Shown: positions 22,366 through 30,902, counted from the first letter of the stretch. The stretch: DNA of 64,000 nt from Cylindrospermopsis curvispora GIHE-G1 (GCF_014489415.1 NZ_CP060822.1:1746311-1810310); one strand, 5' to 3'. The notes: generated from the letters alone by a model not told the origin. Translations and numbers: made by a program.

Positions 22366-22973
22366 ATGCGAGTCATAGAGTTTAAAATCAAAGCGACACA
22401 AAGGCAACAAGTAGCTATCCTGGAAGCTATTAGAACAGGGCAGTTTATTCGGAATAAATGCCTTAGACTTTAAAGAAAAAGGGGAGCAACAAGCGTCAAA
22501 AACAAAAGTCAAAAGTAGCCCGTCTTCATTTAAAAGTCTCCAGACAACGTAAAGATTTTGTTGTAAAGACAGCAAAAGCGTTAATCCAATCTAACGATTT
22601 GGTAGTTTATGAAGACTTGAAGGTTTTTAATATGGTGAAAAATAGAAAACTTGCTAAGTCTATTAATGACGCAAGTTGGTCAATGTTCACCGATTGGTTA
22701 GACTACTTTGGGAAAATACACGGGAAGTTTGTAATAGCGGTAAACCCACAATATACTAGCCAGCAATGTTCTATTTGTGGCAATATTGTTAAGAAAACGT
22801 TGTCTGTAAGAACACATATTTGTTCTTGTGGTTGTGTTTTGGATAGGGATGAAAACGCCGCTAAAAACATACTTCAAAAAGCAAATACTGTCGGGCGGAC
22901 AGAAATTCAAGCCCTCGGACAGACTACCCACTGTCTATTAGGTGAAAGCCTCCTAGATAAGGTAACTGGATGA
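22366..22973 (+). pseudogene. tnpB remnant (RNA-guided nuclease relative), deleted and frame-shifted
   Basis: The start MRVIEFKIKATQRQQ runs 35 codons to a stop at 22471-22473. Another frame then carries the C-terminal third, from about 22476: VYEDLKVFNMVKN, NPQYTSQQCSICG with the zinc-finger cysteines, and CVLDRDENAAKNI with the last RuvC Asp. The RuvC-I and RuvC-II acidic residues are missing because most of the middle (around 250 residues) is deleted. It cannot encode an active nuclease. Confidence 0.85.
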
Positions 22974-22982
22974 ACAAGGAAT

Positions 22983-23002
22983 CCCTCGCTTTTAGCGATG
23001 GG
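22983..23002 (+). ncRNA. Possible relic of the TnpB guide (omega) RNA 3' end
   Basis: The terminal stem-loop of the element right end follows the tnpB stop. In characterised TnpB elements this region is transcribed as the guide RNA scaffold. Here it is inferred from position and stem only; with TnpB broken it would need a TnpB encoded elsewhere to act. Confidence 0.35.
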
Positions 23003-23013
23003 AGCGTCAATTT

Positions 23014-24159
23014 ATGACAATTACTAAGGGTATTAACACTCAACAAATGGAACTGCCAATTAGGGAGATATATGATGACAGTGATGAAGATGTTGAAGAG
23101 GATGAGATTGAAAACCTAGAACCGTTTGATCCTACAAAAATTAGGATCAAGACTAAGATGATGTCAATAGATATATTGCTAAAAAGAATTCAGCATGACG
23201 AAATTGATTTAGCCCCTGATTTTCAACGTCATGCCGACATTTGGAATGACAAAAATAAGAGTCGTTTAATTGAATCTGTTTTAATTGGGATTCCACTTCC
23301 AGCATTTTATGTGGATGCAACTACTGATGATAAGTGGTTAGTGATAGATGGTATTCAAAGAATTAATACATTTAAAAAATTCATTCTTGACCAGGAACTG
23401 AGATTAACTGATTTACAATTTCTGAGGGATTTAGAACACAAAAAATATGATGAATTGTCTCGTCATCACCAAAGAAGGATAGAAGAAACAGAGTTAATAG
23501 TCTGCTTAGTTGAGTCCGGAACTCCCCCGGAAGTAAAATATAATATTTTTCAAAGAATTAATACTGGTGGTGTATCACTGAATAACCAGGAGCTGCGTCA
23601 AGCTATGTACCCTGGAAAGTCCTTGAGGATTCTGAAGGAGTTTTCAGAATTAGCAGAGTTTAAGAAGTTGATAAACATCAGTGAAAAAAGAAGGAAAAGA
23701 ATGGACGATCATGAATATATTATAGGTTTTATTGCATTTTGGTTGATAGATTATCATGATTATACTCAAGGAAGAAATGAGTTTTTAAATAGTGCCATGT
23801 CGAAGTTAAATAATTTAGAGGATACTAGGCTCAAGGATATGAAACGAGACTTCATTAAATCCATGAGAGCAGCAGATAGCATTTTTAGCAGTAACGCTTT
23901 CCGTAAACCTCCCAAAAATGGCAAAACAAGGTTCCCTGTTAATAAATCTCTGTTTGAAGCATGGTCAGTTATTTTGAGTAGGTTAACACCGGGGCAAATT
24001 GATAAATTGATAAATTATAAAGACTTGTTAAATAAAACATTTATGAAAAAAATTGAAACAGATGCCAACTTTGAGAAATCCATTTCTCAAGCCAGTGATC
24101 AGGTTATATATAGGTTTGAGCAAATTAACCAAATAGTTCGGGAGATTTTATCATGTTAA
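23014..24159 (+). CDS. DUF262 domain protein (ParB-like fold), probable defence gene
   Basis: A 381-residue protein with an acidic N-terminus (residues 20-35) and a DUF262 core: APDFQRHADIWNDKNKSRLI near residue 67, then IDGIQRINTF (about residues 111-120), the ParB-like NTP-binding signature, and FQRINTGG near residue 189. The GmrS part of GmrSD shares this fold. The stop overlaps the start of an AAA ATPase stump by 7 bases, so the two were one operon; with its partner lost, the gene may be non-functional. Its low GC and the mobile debris before it suggest transfer. Confidence 0.8.
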   Translation: MTITKGINTQQMELPIREIYDDSDEDVEEDEIENLEPFDPTKIRIKTKMMSIDILLKRIQHDEIDLAPDFQRHADIWNDKNKSRLIESVLIGIPLPAFYVDATTDDKWLVIDGIQRINTFKKFILDQELRLTDLQFLRDLEHKKYDELSRHHQRRIEETELIVCLVESGTPPEVKYNIFQRINTGGVSLNNQELRQAMYPGKSLRILKEFSELAEFKKLINISEKRRKRMDDHEYIIGFIAFWLIDYHDYTQGRNEFLNSAMSKLNNLEDTRLKDMKRDFIKSMRAADSIFSSNAFRKPPKNGKTRFPVNKSLFEAWSVILSRLTPGQIDKLINYKDLLNKTFMKKIETDANFEKSISQASDQVIYRFEQINQIVREILSC

Positions 24160-24296
24160 ATAGCTTAAACTTAGAAAATTTTAAGCCATTTGAAAATCAA
24201 TCTTTTGTCCTGAGACCACTAACATTACTTTCTGGATTAAACAGCACCGGTAAATCCTCTTTGCTTCAATCCTTGTTATTACTGCGCCAATCATAA
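24153..24296 (+). pseudogene. 5' stump of an AAA ATPase gene
   Basis: An ATG at 24153 overlaps the DUF262 stop and opens a 47-codon frame with NLENFKPFENQSF, a Walker A (GLNSTGKSSLLQS) and then LLLLRQS followed by TAA. This is the start of an SMC/RecF-like AAA ATPase of the kind that accompanies DUF262 genes. The remaining several hundred residues are absent. Confidence 0.75.
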
Positions 24297-24458
24297 TTCC
24301 CTGGTCTCTGGATCGGGTTCAAGTATGACTCGCCACTTCATAGTTTTAGACATCCATAGAACTATCCTAAAATTATAGCAGAACAGATAAAAAAAAGTCT
24401 TGCTATGGGAGACAAAACTACGTAAAATTAATAACAGTTAATTTTTCTGATTGTCTAT

Positions 24459-25091
24459 ATGACCTTAGATTTTATTAAAATTTCCGCCCAAACCACAAAA
24501 ACTCCATTGGGACTAATTGTCACCTTACACGGTTGGGGTGCCAATGCTGAGGACGTAGCATCCTTATTACCGCATGTTAACTTACATGATTATGAGTTTT
24601 TACTTCCTAATGCTCCCTATCCCTATCCCTATAGCGATAATGGTAGAGCATGGTATGATCTACGAGACGACAAAATGTATGAAGGACTAGTAGTAAGCCG
24701 TCAATTGTTAATAGACTGGTTGCAATCCCTACCAACCACCACAGGAATTCCCCTGTCTAAAACTATTTTGACCGGATTTTCCCAGGGTGGAGCCATGACC
24801 TTAGATGTGGGTCTCAACTTACCCTTAGCCGGTTTAGCAGTCATGAGTGGCTATTTACATCCTCAAGTCTCCACTATAGAAAAACGCCAGTTCCCCCCAA
24901 CTCTGATTATGCACGGAACCCAAGACCAGATTGTTCCCCTCTCAGCTGCAATTAAAAGCCAACAGGTTGCACAATCCTTGGGAGTTCCTGTTGAGTACCA
25001 TCACTTTGATGCGGGACATGAAGTTAATTTGGCTATGTTGAAAGTATTGAGAAATTTTGTTATTAAACTAACCAATCCGGAGAAAGGATAG
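24459..25091 (+). CDS. Carboxylesterase/phospholipase-type alpha/beta hydrolase
   Basis: A 210-residue serine hydrolase of the YpfH/phospholipase-carboxylesterase family. The oxyanion region LHGWG is near residue 23, the nucleophile elbow GFSQGG near residue 107, the acid in GTQDQIVP near residue 158 and the histidine in DAGHEV near residue 188. No signal peptide is visible, so it is cytoplasmic. The natural ester substrate is unknown. Confidence 0.88.
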   Translation: MTLDFIKISAQTTKTPLGLIVTLHGWGANAEDVASLLPHVNLHDYEFLLPNAPYPYPYSDNGRAWYDLRDDKMYEGLVVSRQLLIDWLQSLPTTTGIPLSKTILTGFSQGGAMTLDVGLNLPLAGLAVMSGYLHPQVSTIEKRQFPPTLIMHGTQDQIVPLSAAIKSQQVAQSLGVPVEYHHFDAGHEVNLAMLKVLRNFVIKLTNPEKG

Positions 25092-25136
25092 TTCAACAAA
25101 ATGTTTTTGGCTGTGCGATCGCTATTTCTAGAGGAA

Positions 25137-25355
25137 TTAAAGCCCAATTTCCACATCTTCTAGGATACCCAGGGCGTGGGGAATTAAAACTACAGCGGAT
25201 TGCTGAGCAGGTTTAAACAAGAATTGATATATCCAAGGTTGTTGTTTTTCTCGGAAGTTTTGACTGGAACTTCCAAGATTTAATAATGGAAAAATACTAT
25301 CTTGATCAAGAGAATAAATCATTTTTCCTAGCCATTGTGCTTCTTGCTTCAACAT
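25137..25355 (-). pseudogene. Truncated gene, N-terminus like a cyanobacterial methyltransferase
   Basis: A 72-codon frame begins MLKQEAQWLGKMIYSLD and continues FPLLNLGSSSQNFR, a start I associate with SAM-dependent methyltransferases of cyanobacteria, but it stops before any complete SAM-binding domain. The first 40 codons lie inside the 424-bp repeat, and a second copy of those codons sits at 28425-28545. It is best read as the residue of a gene broken by the rearrangement. Confidence 0.5.
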
Positions 25356-25658
25356 AACTTAGCGTTGTATATTTGCGCGATGAATCAACTAAATGTGGAT
25401 ACTAATTTTACTTCAAGTAGTGAAAAAATAATTTAGTTAACTACTTAATCATATCTGTAAATTTAAAGATGTAAAGAATAACAATCATTAGGTCGGGCAT
25501 CTAAATATGTGTTAAGAAATGCGATCGCCTGGATTAGATACTCCACTCAACATTGCTTCGAGAGGATTGGGGGGTTTTTAAAAAATATCCCCAAACCATG
25601 CGATCGCTCCCCTTAAATATTGCCATAAACGGGAATAGTAGCACCCCGGATATCCCCA
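25235..25658. repeat. 424-bp direct repeat, left copy
   Basis: Near-identical to 28425-28848 in the same orientation; I see only two differences (CGCCTGG versus CGCTTGG and GCTCCCC versus GCTCTCC). It contains the start of the truncated methyltransferase-like gene, an AT-rich intergenic stretch and, at its right end, the last 15 or so codons of the short-chain dehydrogenase gene. Confidence 0.95.
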
Positions 25659-25662
25659 CCAC

Positions 25663-25700
25663 GGGAGATTGCAAGGCACTCCCTACGGGAGATCGGCGGT
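25663..25700. repeat. 38-bp direct repeat, left copy
   Basis: Starts GGGAGATTGCAAGGCACTCC and ends GGGAGATCGGCGGT. The identical 38 bases recur at 28368-28405 in the same orientation. A related sequence (GCGATTGCGAAGCACTCGC) lies at 25888. It belongs to a small cyanobacterial interspersed repeat type. Confidence 0.9.
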
Positions 25701-26036
25701 TTTGTGTGCAGTTTGAGTCAACCCACGCCTGGAGACTGTCTGTGGGGGAGACAGGGAATTTATTCCCTGTCTCAAAGCTCAAGTCAGTTGAAAACTGACT
25801 GGTTTTGCCGTGGGTGGATGGAATTGAACACACAACATGTGTTTTACTAGTTATGTTACAATGTGAAATTGTCTTAAATTAAAAGAGCGATTGCGAAGCA
25901 CTCGCACTAGGGAGATCGCATTTGGAGATTATCCCCCAGTTCCTTTACCAATTGGTCTAAAAATGATATACTATAATGAACCAGGGACAAAATTCGGCTT
26001 CATGCCGTGTGATTGTCAAGCAAAGCCTTAACAATC
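25701..26036. other. Intergenic DNA with strong hairpins, possible miniature element
   Basis: There is no convincing gene. It contains a 12-bp arm palindrome (GAGACAGGGAAT/ATTCCCTGTCTC, 25748-25773) and a second hairpin (AGTCAGTT/AACTGACT, 25782-25800). The paired stems with a CCACCCACGG-type stretch on the minus strand resemble ends of IS200/IS605 elements, so it may be a non-autonomous relic. The last part is the region after the DUF3800 stop. Confidence 0.45.
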
Positions 26037-26867
26037 CTATATCCCTGGTATTTTTGTGGCTGTTAGAGGGTTTTTACGAGTATAGTACACGCCGTACCTA
26101 GCAAATTTTGTGTCATCAATATCATGCACGAGTGCAAATTTTGACCAAAGAAACTCAACATATCTACCCTCACCTCTCTCATATAGGCGTTGTAAAGCCC
26201 ACAGAAAGTAATCTACCGCTTGTAAACTTGGAGAATTGGGAGGTATATTAGCAGTTATATTAATAGTTGCTGTACTGGTAATACCCCATTGTTCAGCGAA
26301 TTTTGCTCTAGCTGATTCTAAAGCAACTTTGAAGGCTTCGGTTCTATCAGAAGTACCTCGTCTAGCAAAGCAAATATTATATTCATCATCCTTGTGTAAA
26401 CGATTCTTAAATAAACGCCGCGTCAAATAATCGTATAATTCATTTTGTTGATAACGATAACCAGGGTCATTTTGATTACGTTGTCTAACATACTCAAGTA
26501 ACTTATCTTTACTTCTCACCACAGCAAAAAATTTGAGTTCATGTCGCTGCAACAAATTAAAAACTTCTCTTCTCACTTCAGGAATATCGTCTTTAGCATG
26601 AAAATATAAAGCAGTTTTTTTATTTTCAGGTTGCATTGAAGGAACTTTCTTAAAATATGGATCAGCTAATAAATTAGCTCTTAAATTTTCCAAATCTTGA
26701 GATAAAGATTCAGTATTAGCAACGTCTAATAGACCAAGTATAAAAAAATGAGAACATCCATCTGATCCAATTAAAATCTTACCTTTACCATTAAAAATTA
26801 CAGGATCTCCTGCTTCATCCACAAAATAATGACGCACCGAAGATATTTTTTCAGTTAATTCACTCAT
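26037..26867 (-). CDS. DUF3800 domain protein (RNase H-like, mobile or defence associated)
   Basis: A 276-residue protein with the DUF3800 opening VRHYFVDEAGDPVIF (acidic DExxD at residues 17-21) and later conserved acidic positions including QAVDYFLWALQRLYERGE. The fold is thought to be RNase H-like. The role is undetermined; such genes are common in mobile and defence regions. It lies inside the repeat-bounded segment next to the CARF gene, about 280 bases downstream of it on the same strand. Confidence 0.8.
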   Translation of the reverse strand: MSELTEKISSVRHYFVDEAGDPVIFNGKGKILIGSDGCSHFFILGLLDVANTESLSQDLENLRANLLADPYFKKVPSMQPENKKTALYFHAKDDIPEVRREVFNLLQRHELKFFAVVRSKDKLLEYVRQRNQNDPGYRYQQNELYDYLTRRLFKNRLHKDDEYNICFARRGTSDRTEAFKVALESARAKFAEQWGITSTATINITANIPPNSPSLQAVDYFLWALQRLYERGEGRYVEFLWSKFALVHDIDDTKFARYGVYYTRKNPLTATKIPGI

Positions 26868-26876
26868 TTATCACCA

Positions 26877-26970
26877 TTCAAAACTGACTTAGATTTAATA
26901 TATCTTGAATTTCTGCCATAATCTCAGCAACATGCCTATCCTTTTCTAATATGAATGGGATGAAAAAATG
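26877..26970 (-). pseudogene. Possible C-terminal scrap of a gene upstream of DUF3800
   Basis: On the minus strand a short frame reads EKDRHVAEIMAEIQDILNLS and stops a few bases before the DUF3800 ATG. The spacing is what an operon partner would show, but the frame is closed by a stop about 30 codons upstream. It is too short to identify. Confidence 0.25.
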
Positions 26971-27148
26971 TTAGATAAGTTCCGTTATCTTCCAGCTTGT
27001 ATGTGTCAATAAATCAGTTATGTTCATTGGATGGAAGATATTATGAGATGTTGACATTTTCACCTTTGATAGAGGTACTATATCTAACTATATAAAGTTT
27101 TGCAACGACATTCAACATTTCTGTTTCTAATTAATTGTGTTAAGTTGC

Positions 27149-28264
27149 TTATTCTCTCACAAATTCCATCCTGAGAAAGGGATAATGGGCGCGTTTATTT
27201 TTAGAGTTAACTTCTACTTTATGAGCGTAATTTGAACCCACTTTATCCTCACGAATTGCCCGCCAGACTAATAATCGCCAACGATCTTTAGAAACTAGAT
27301 AGCGATCAGTTGTTCGCCCTGGTTTTAGCCAGCGTAAACCATCGCCAACATTGATATGTTCTGCTTGTTGAATAGTTTCATCATAATGAGTAGCAACCCT
27401 TTCTAAATAACGGAAGGGATCACAGTTATCTAATTGGGATAAATCATCGAAACAATCATTGATCGCTTTTCTGGATAAAAAAGGTACTAAAACCCCTGGA
27501 GAACGAATCTCATCAAGAAATAAAAAACCCACCGCAGAAAGGGTTATTTCGTTGTTGACTAATTCCGTCAAAGGTTCTAAGAATTTTCTTTCTTGCCTGG
27601 AAATTTTTTCCTCCCATTTTTGGAGGGAAATGCTGCTTTCTCGTTCGATTTCCTCAAATAATTCTTTGTAGATTTCAAATTGCGATCGCTTGAATTCTAC
27701 GGGTAAAGGTGGCAATTCTAGGAGAGTAGTGGACTGCTCAAAAATATAATCGCACTTTACCCCTTTTAACATCCCCAGTAGCACGGTATAAGGAACTAAA
27801 GCTTTATAACCACCAGTAGGATTAAGGATAATATTTTCCGAACCATATTGATAAATTTCTCGAATAATATGGCGAACAAATTCCACTACCCCCTGACTGC
27901 GAAAAAGGTCAGCATTATTAACTTGTAATCCCGTCACCTGGTGAACTTTAGTAACAATACTAGTCCAATAATATTTAAGATATTTCTCGATAGCGCTGGC
28001 GCAGCAGTAACCATCTTCGGTCTGGGAAGCCAGGAGAATAATTCTATATCCATTATCGATGCCAATTCTAACTAGGGAGTGAATTTCTGCTGATAAATCC
28101 CTAAGATTTGCTTCTATTGGTTCCTTATCTCTAAAGGTGAGAAATATATTTTCGGCGGCGATTTCTCGGCTTTCTTGTTGATTAACCCAATTCAGGAGAT
28201 CTCCCGGTTTTCCGATCGCTTTTGCCGCACTGGTTCCTACGGAACATATTACTGTCTTAACCAT
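27149..28264 (-). CDS. CARF-domain CRISPR accessory protein (APE2256-type) with uncharacterised C-terminal domain
   Basis: A 371-residue protein. The N-terminal CARF domain (about 1-185) starts VKTVICSVGTSAAK and ends with the signature NPTGGYKALVPY (148-159), both expected to contact cyclic oligoadenylate. A helical linker (190-240) leads to a C-terminal domain (240-371) rich in Arg, Trp and His, with GLRWLKPGRTTDRY and RWRLLVWRAIRED. No HEPN RxxxxH motif is obvious. A RelE-like ribonuclease, as in CARF-RelE effectors such as Cami1, is a possible reading but unproven. It probably responds to signal from the nearby Cas10 proteins. Confidence 0.78.
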   Translation of the reverse strand: MVKTVICSVGTSAAKAIGKPGDLLNWVNQQESREIAAENIFLTFRDKEPIEANLRDLSAEIHSLVRIGIDNGYRIILLASQTEDGYCCASAIEKYLKYYWTSIVTKVHQVTGLQVNNADLFRSQGVVEFVRHIIREIYQYGSENIILNPTGGYKALVPYTVLLGMLKGVKCDYIFEQSTTLLELPPLPVEFKRSQFEIYKELFEEIERESSISLQKWEEKISRQERKFLEPLTELVNNEITLSAVGFLFLDEIRSPGVLVPFLSRKAINDCFDDLSQLDNCDPFRYLERVATHYDETIQQAEHINVGDGLRWLKPGRTTDRYLVSKDRWRLLVWRAIREDKVGSNYAHKVEVNSKNKRAHYPFLRMEFVRE

Positions 28265-28424
28265 AGTTTTTGCTTTTGCAAGTGTTCAAGCATCATTGTA
28301 GCATTTTTATCGTTTTTTTTGTTACAACTTACAAAAGTTAACAATACTATAGAGGATGGTTTCTGGTGGGAGATTGCAAGGCACTCCCTACGGGAGATCG
28401 GCGGTAAAGCATTACCACTATATT
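28265..28424. other. Short intergenic segment with the second 38-bp repeat
   Basis: Upstream of the CARF gene start. It contains an A/T-rich stretch suitable for a promoter and the right copy of the 38-bp repeat. No gene is seen. Confidence 0.5.
28368..28405. repeat. 38-bp direct repeat, right copy
   Basis: Identical to 25663-25700 and in the same orientation, 19 bases before the right 424-bp copy. Confidence 0.9.
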
Positions 28425-28848
28425 AAGGTTGTTGTTTTTCTCGGAAGTTTTGACTGGAACTTCCAAGATTTAATAATGGAAAAATACTATCTTGATCAAG
28501 AGAATAAATCATTTTTCCTAGCCATTGTGCTTCTTGCTTCAACATAACTTAGCGTTGTATATTTGCGCGATGAATCAACTAAATGTGGATACTAATTTTA
28601 CTTCAAGTAGTGAAAAAATAATTTAGTTAACTACTTAATCATATCTGTAAATTTAAAGATGTAAAGAATAACAATCATTAGGTCGGGCATCTAAATATGT
28701 GTTAAGAAATGCGATCGCTTGGATTAGATACTCCACTCAACATTGCTTCGAGAGGATTGGGGGGTTTTTAAAAAATATCCCCAAACCATGCGATCGCTCT
28801 CCTTAAATATTGCCATAAACGGGAATAGTAGCACCCCGGATATCCCCA
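28425..28848. repeat. 424-bp direct repeat, right copy
   Basis: Matches 25235-25658 with two visible substitutions. Here the right end is continuous with the intact short-chain dehydrogenase gene, so this copy keeps the original junction on that side, while the left copy keeps the junction with the methyltransferase-like frame. Confidence 0.95.
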
Positions 28849-29498
28849 GCAGCTTCCGAAGCCAAAAAACAAATTACCTGGCCAATGGATTCGGGTTTGA
28901 CCCATTCGCCAGCTTTTTCCACACCCATTGCCTCCCTATTAGTGGGTGTATCAATAACACTAGGTAAAACCGTATTTGCGGTGATATTAGTGCCCCTAGT
29001 TTCATCAGCTATGGCCTTAGTTAGAGCTATCACAGCGGCTTTAGATGCAGAATATGCTGCTAAATTGGCAGCAGGCTCTAAACCAGCACGAGAACTAACG
29101 GTAACAATGCGCCCATAACCATTCTCTAGCATTCTTTTTAAACTATATTTGCAGGTTAAGAAAGTTGTGTAAACATTTAATTCAAATTGATGTTTCCAAT
29201 CGTCAAAACTGCATTCATGGGTTTTGCCATAATAAAAACCACCGACTAAATGAATTAAGACGTCGACTTTGGTCATGCTATTAACCAGTTCTTCCACGGA
29301 AGAATCGCTTTCAAGATGTACGGGAATAAATTGAATCCTGGCCATATCCGCAGGGGGTAAGATTGTTTTTAATCTTTCGACATAAGTAAGATTGCGGTAT
29401 GGAATGGTGAGATATGCACCTTGAGCCAAAATAGTGGGTGTGACGCCTAAGCCCAGTCCACCTGTTCCACCTGTTAGTAAAACTTGTTTCCCTTTCAT
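28803..29498 (-). CDS. Short-chain dehydrogenase/reductase
   Basis: A 231-residue classical SDR. The cofactor motif is LTGGTGGLGLG near residue 8, and the active-site YxxxK is in YSASKAAVIALTKAI near residue 149, preceded by the serine in VTVSSRAGL. The substrate is unknown. The C-terminal codons lie in the 424-bp repeat and occur a second time at 25612-25658 as an orphan fragment. Confidence 0.9.
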   Translation of the reverse strand: MKGKQVLLTGGTGGLGLGVTPTILAQGAYLTIPYRNLTYVERLKTILPPADMARIQFIPVHLESDSSVEELVNSMTKVDVLIHLVGGFYYGKTHECSFDDWKHQFELNVYTTFLTCKYSLKRMLENGYGRIVTVSSRAGLEPAANLAAYSASKAAVIALTKAIADETRGTNITANTVLPSVIDTPTNREAMGVEKAGEWVKPESIGQVICFLASEAAGDIRGATIPVYGNI

Positions 29499-29849
29499 GG
29501 AAAATTTGCCCCTCCGAGTTTGTTTTAAGGTTTGTAAAAGCCTTTTCTAGTTTCCATTAATTCCAGTCCCTACAGGGAAGCGGTCTATAGGTTAAACATT
29601 CGGCTTTAGTTCCTATTTTAGCCCCATTAGCAATAACAGAACCGCGATCGCACTTTTTCCTATAGTAGAATAACGTAGGATATGTTAGCGTCGCATAATG
29701 CATCCCAATTTAGATTTAAGTGTTTTTAAAAGTGAATGGTGCACGGGAGGCACCCTACAATATCTACAAGATCGGCGATCACACTATAGATCAGCGATCA
29801 TACTAATCTAAAATAATAGTAGTTCCTGTCGGTACTAATCCTCTCCCCC
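29499..29849. other. Intergenic DNA without a recognisable gene
   Basis: Contains a HIP1 octamer and several short GGCGATCA/AGCGATCA motifs with a CACGGGAGGCACCCTAC stretch, typical of cyanobacterial interspersed repeats. I see no open frame of merit. Confidence 0.4.
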
Positions 29850-30131
29850 ATGGGTGGTAATGGCAATCCGGGACGGCGATCAAAAATTACCAGCCAACCT
29901 GTATCCAATCCTAAACGATCCAGATATTTATCCAGTTGGGTCAAACCCTTGGTTGAGGTTGTCACCAACCCCCACCTCGACCTAGTTTTGACCCGCCATA
30001 GCGGACATATTAGCTACTACAGCAGCTTGACCGGCCAGCGCCGCAGCCAGGACCCCGATCCCTGGTGGGACTGGAACCGTGTGCTGGACTGGGTAGAACG
30101 GCGATCGCCAGGGCATCTTGTTGATTCTTAA
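29850..30131 (+). pseudogene. Possible gene fragment, unrecognised
   Basis: A 93-codon frame that is richer in GC than its surroundings and has protein-like composition (SLTGQRRSQDPDPWWDWNRV near the end), suggesting the tail of a once longer gene. No start with a ribosome site is seen, and the frame is closed upstream by a TAG at about 29820. It could equally be non-coding. No family was recognised. Confidence 0.25.
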
Positions 30132-30700
30132 GCTTCTCCGGTCTAAAGACACAGAGATTTCTGAAGAGTCCATAAACGAACTTTCTGAGGCTGGCTTAAA
30201 CACCCTCTACTGATTCTGCTAAAATTAATTCTTAGCATTACCACTACTTCAAGTTAATTTCGAAAGTATAGCTCAGATAAGACTTACTTGTCAATAGCAG
30301 CCACAAAATAACATAAAGACAACACTGGAATATTGAAGATCCGCATCACGGTTAAATATCAAGGCGAATAAAATCGCCGTTGGCACTTCCTGTCTAAAGC
30401 CAAGTGGCTTCCGTGCCTTTCGGCGATTTTCTTGTGAAATTGAGGCAATTCCTAAGAATTACTGGGCACACCTTTTGGGTATCTTGCGTCAGTTTCGACA
30501 GAAAGTTGTAACAATATCTCCTTACTCTGAGGAAAAACGAGCAACTAGCAAATATGTAGCTGGTATTGACCTTGGTTTAACTAATTTGATAGCGTTAACT
30601 TCAAAACCCATCAAACAAGCAATGTATTCTCGCACCTGTAACTCAATACAGCGATAATATATAACCTTATAACCCGTGTGGGCATGGGTGACTTCAGTTT
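30132..30700 (+). mobile_element. Second decayed TnpB-type element
   Basis: Debris around a short tnpB-like frame at 30475-30657, with hairpin-rich DNA before it (AAGCCAAGTGGCTTCCGTGCC region) and a GTGGGCATGGGTGAC stretch after it. The boundaries are approximate. Confidence 0.45.
30475..30657 (+). pseudogene. tnpB fragment with the RuvC-I region
   Basis: The frame contains SKYVAGIDLGLTNLIALTS, the RuvC-I motif region of TnpB (catalytic Asp in GIDLG), preceded by LRQFRQKVVTISP. It then runs into unrelated sequence and stops, so only about 50 residues of TnpB remain. Confidence 0.7.
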
Positions 30701-30902
30701 ATAACTTTTCTTGTCAATGCTTGAGAAAATTCTTCAAAGCATCTAGATGTAAGTATACACCACCATGCTCATCAGGGGGAGTAAGTAAGTGTGAAAGAAC
30801 AGAGGTATGTAACAAAATGTAAATTTGATAGAAGTCTCTTCCCTCTGGCCTTGCCATAATGACAATTTTCAACGCCAACCTACTTATACCCAATTCCAAA
30901 AA

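Larger units (their letters stand above)
22290..23010 (+). mobile_element. Decayed TnpB-type (IS200/IS605-like) element
   Basis: The segment holds an N-terminal tnpB piece, a frame-shifted C-terminal piece and a right end with the inverted stem CCCTCGCT/AGCGATGGG (22983-23002) and GGAGCGTCAA, typical of IS605-type ends. The left boundary is approximate, placed near the GGCTCTCGGTTTTACCG stretch. No tnpA is present. The right end lies 3 bases before the start of the DUF262 gene. Confidence 0.75.

Noticed and set aside
24297-24458. GGGTTCAAGT in the region looked like a tRNA T-loop
   Set aside because: No matching acceptor, D or anticodon stems could be found around it. I found no convincing tRNA or rRNA gene in the window.
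28175-28547. Plus-strand frames over the CARF gene start and the repeat
   Set aside because: They are antisense to the CARF gene and to the truncated methyltransferase-like frame, with no ribosome site or family resemblance.
30714-30899. 61-codon minus-strand frame after the Csm6-like gene
   Set aside because: There is no domain and no supported start; it may be debris of an older gene, but I cannot support it.
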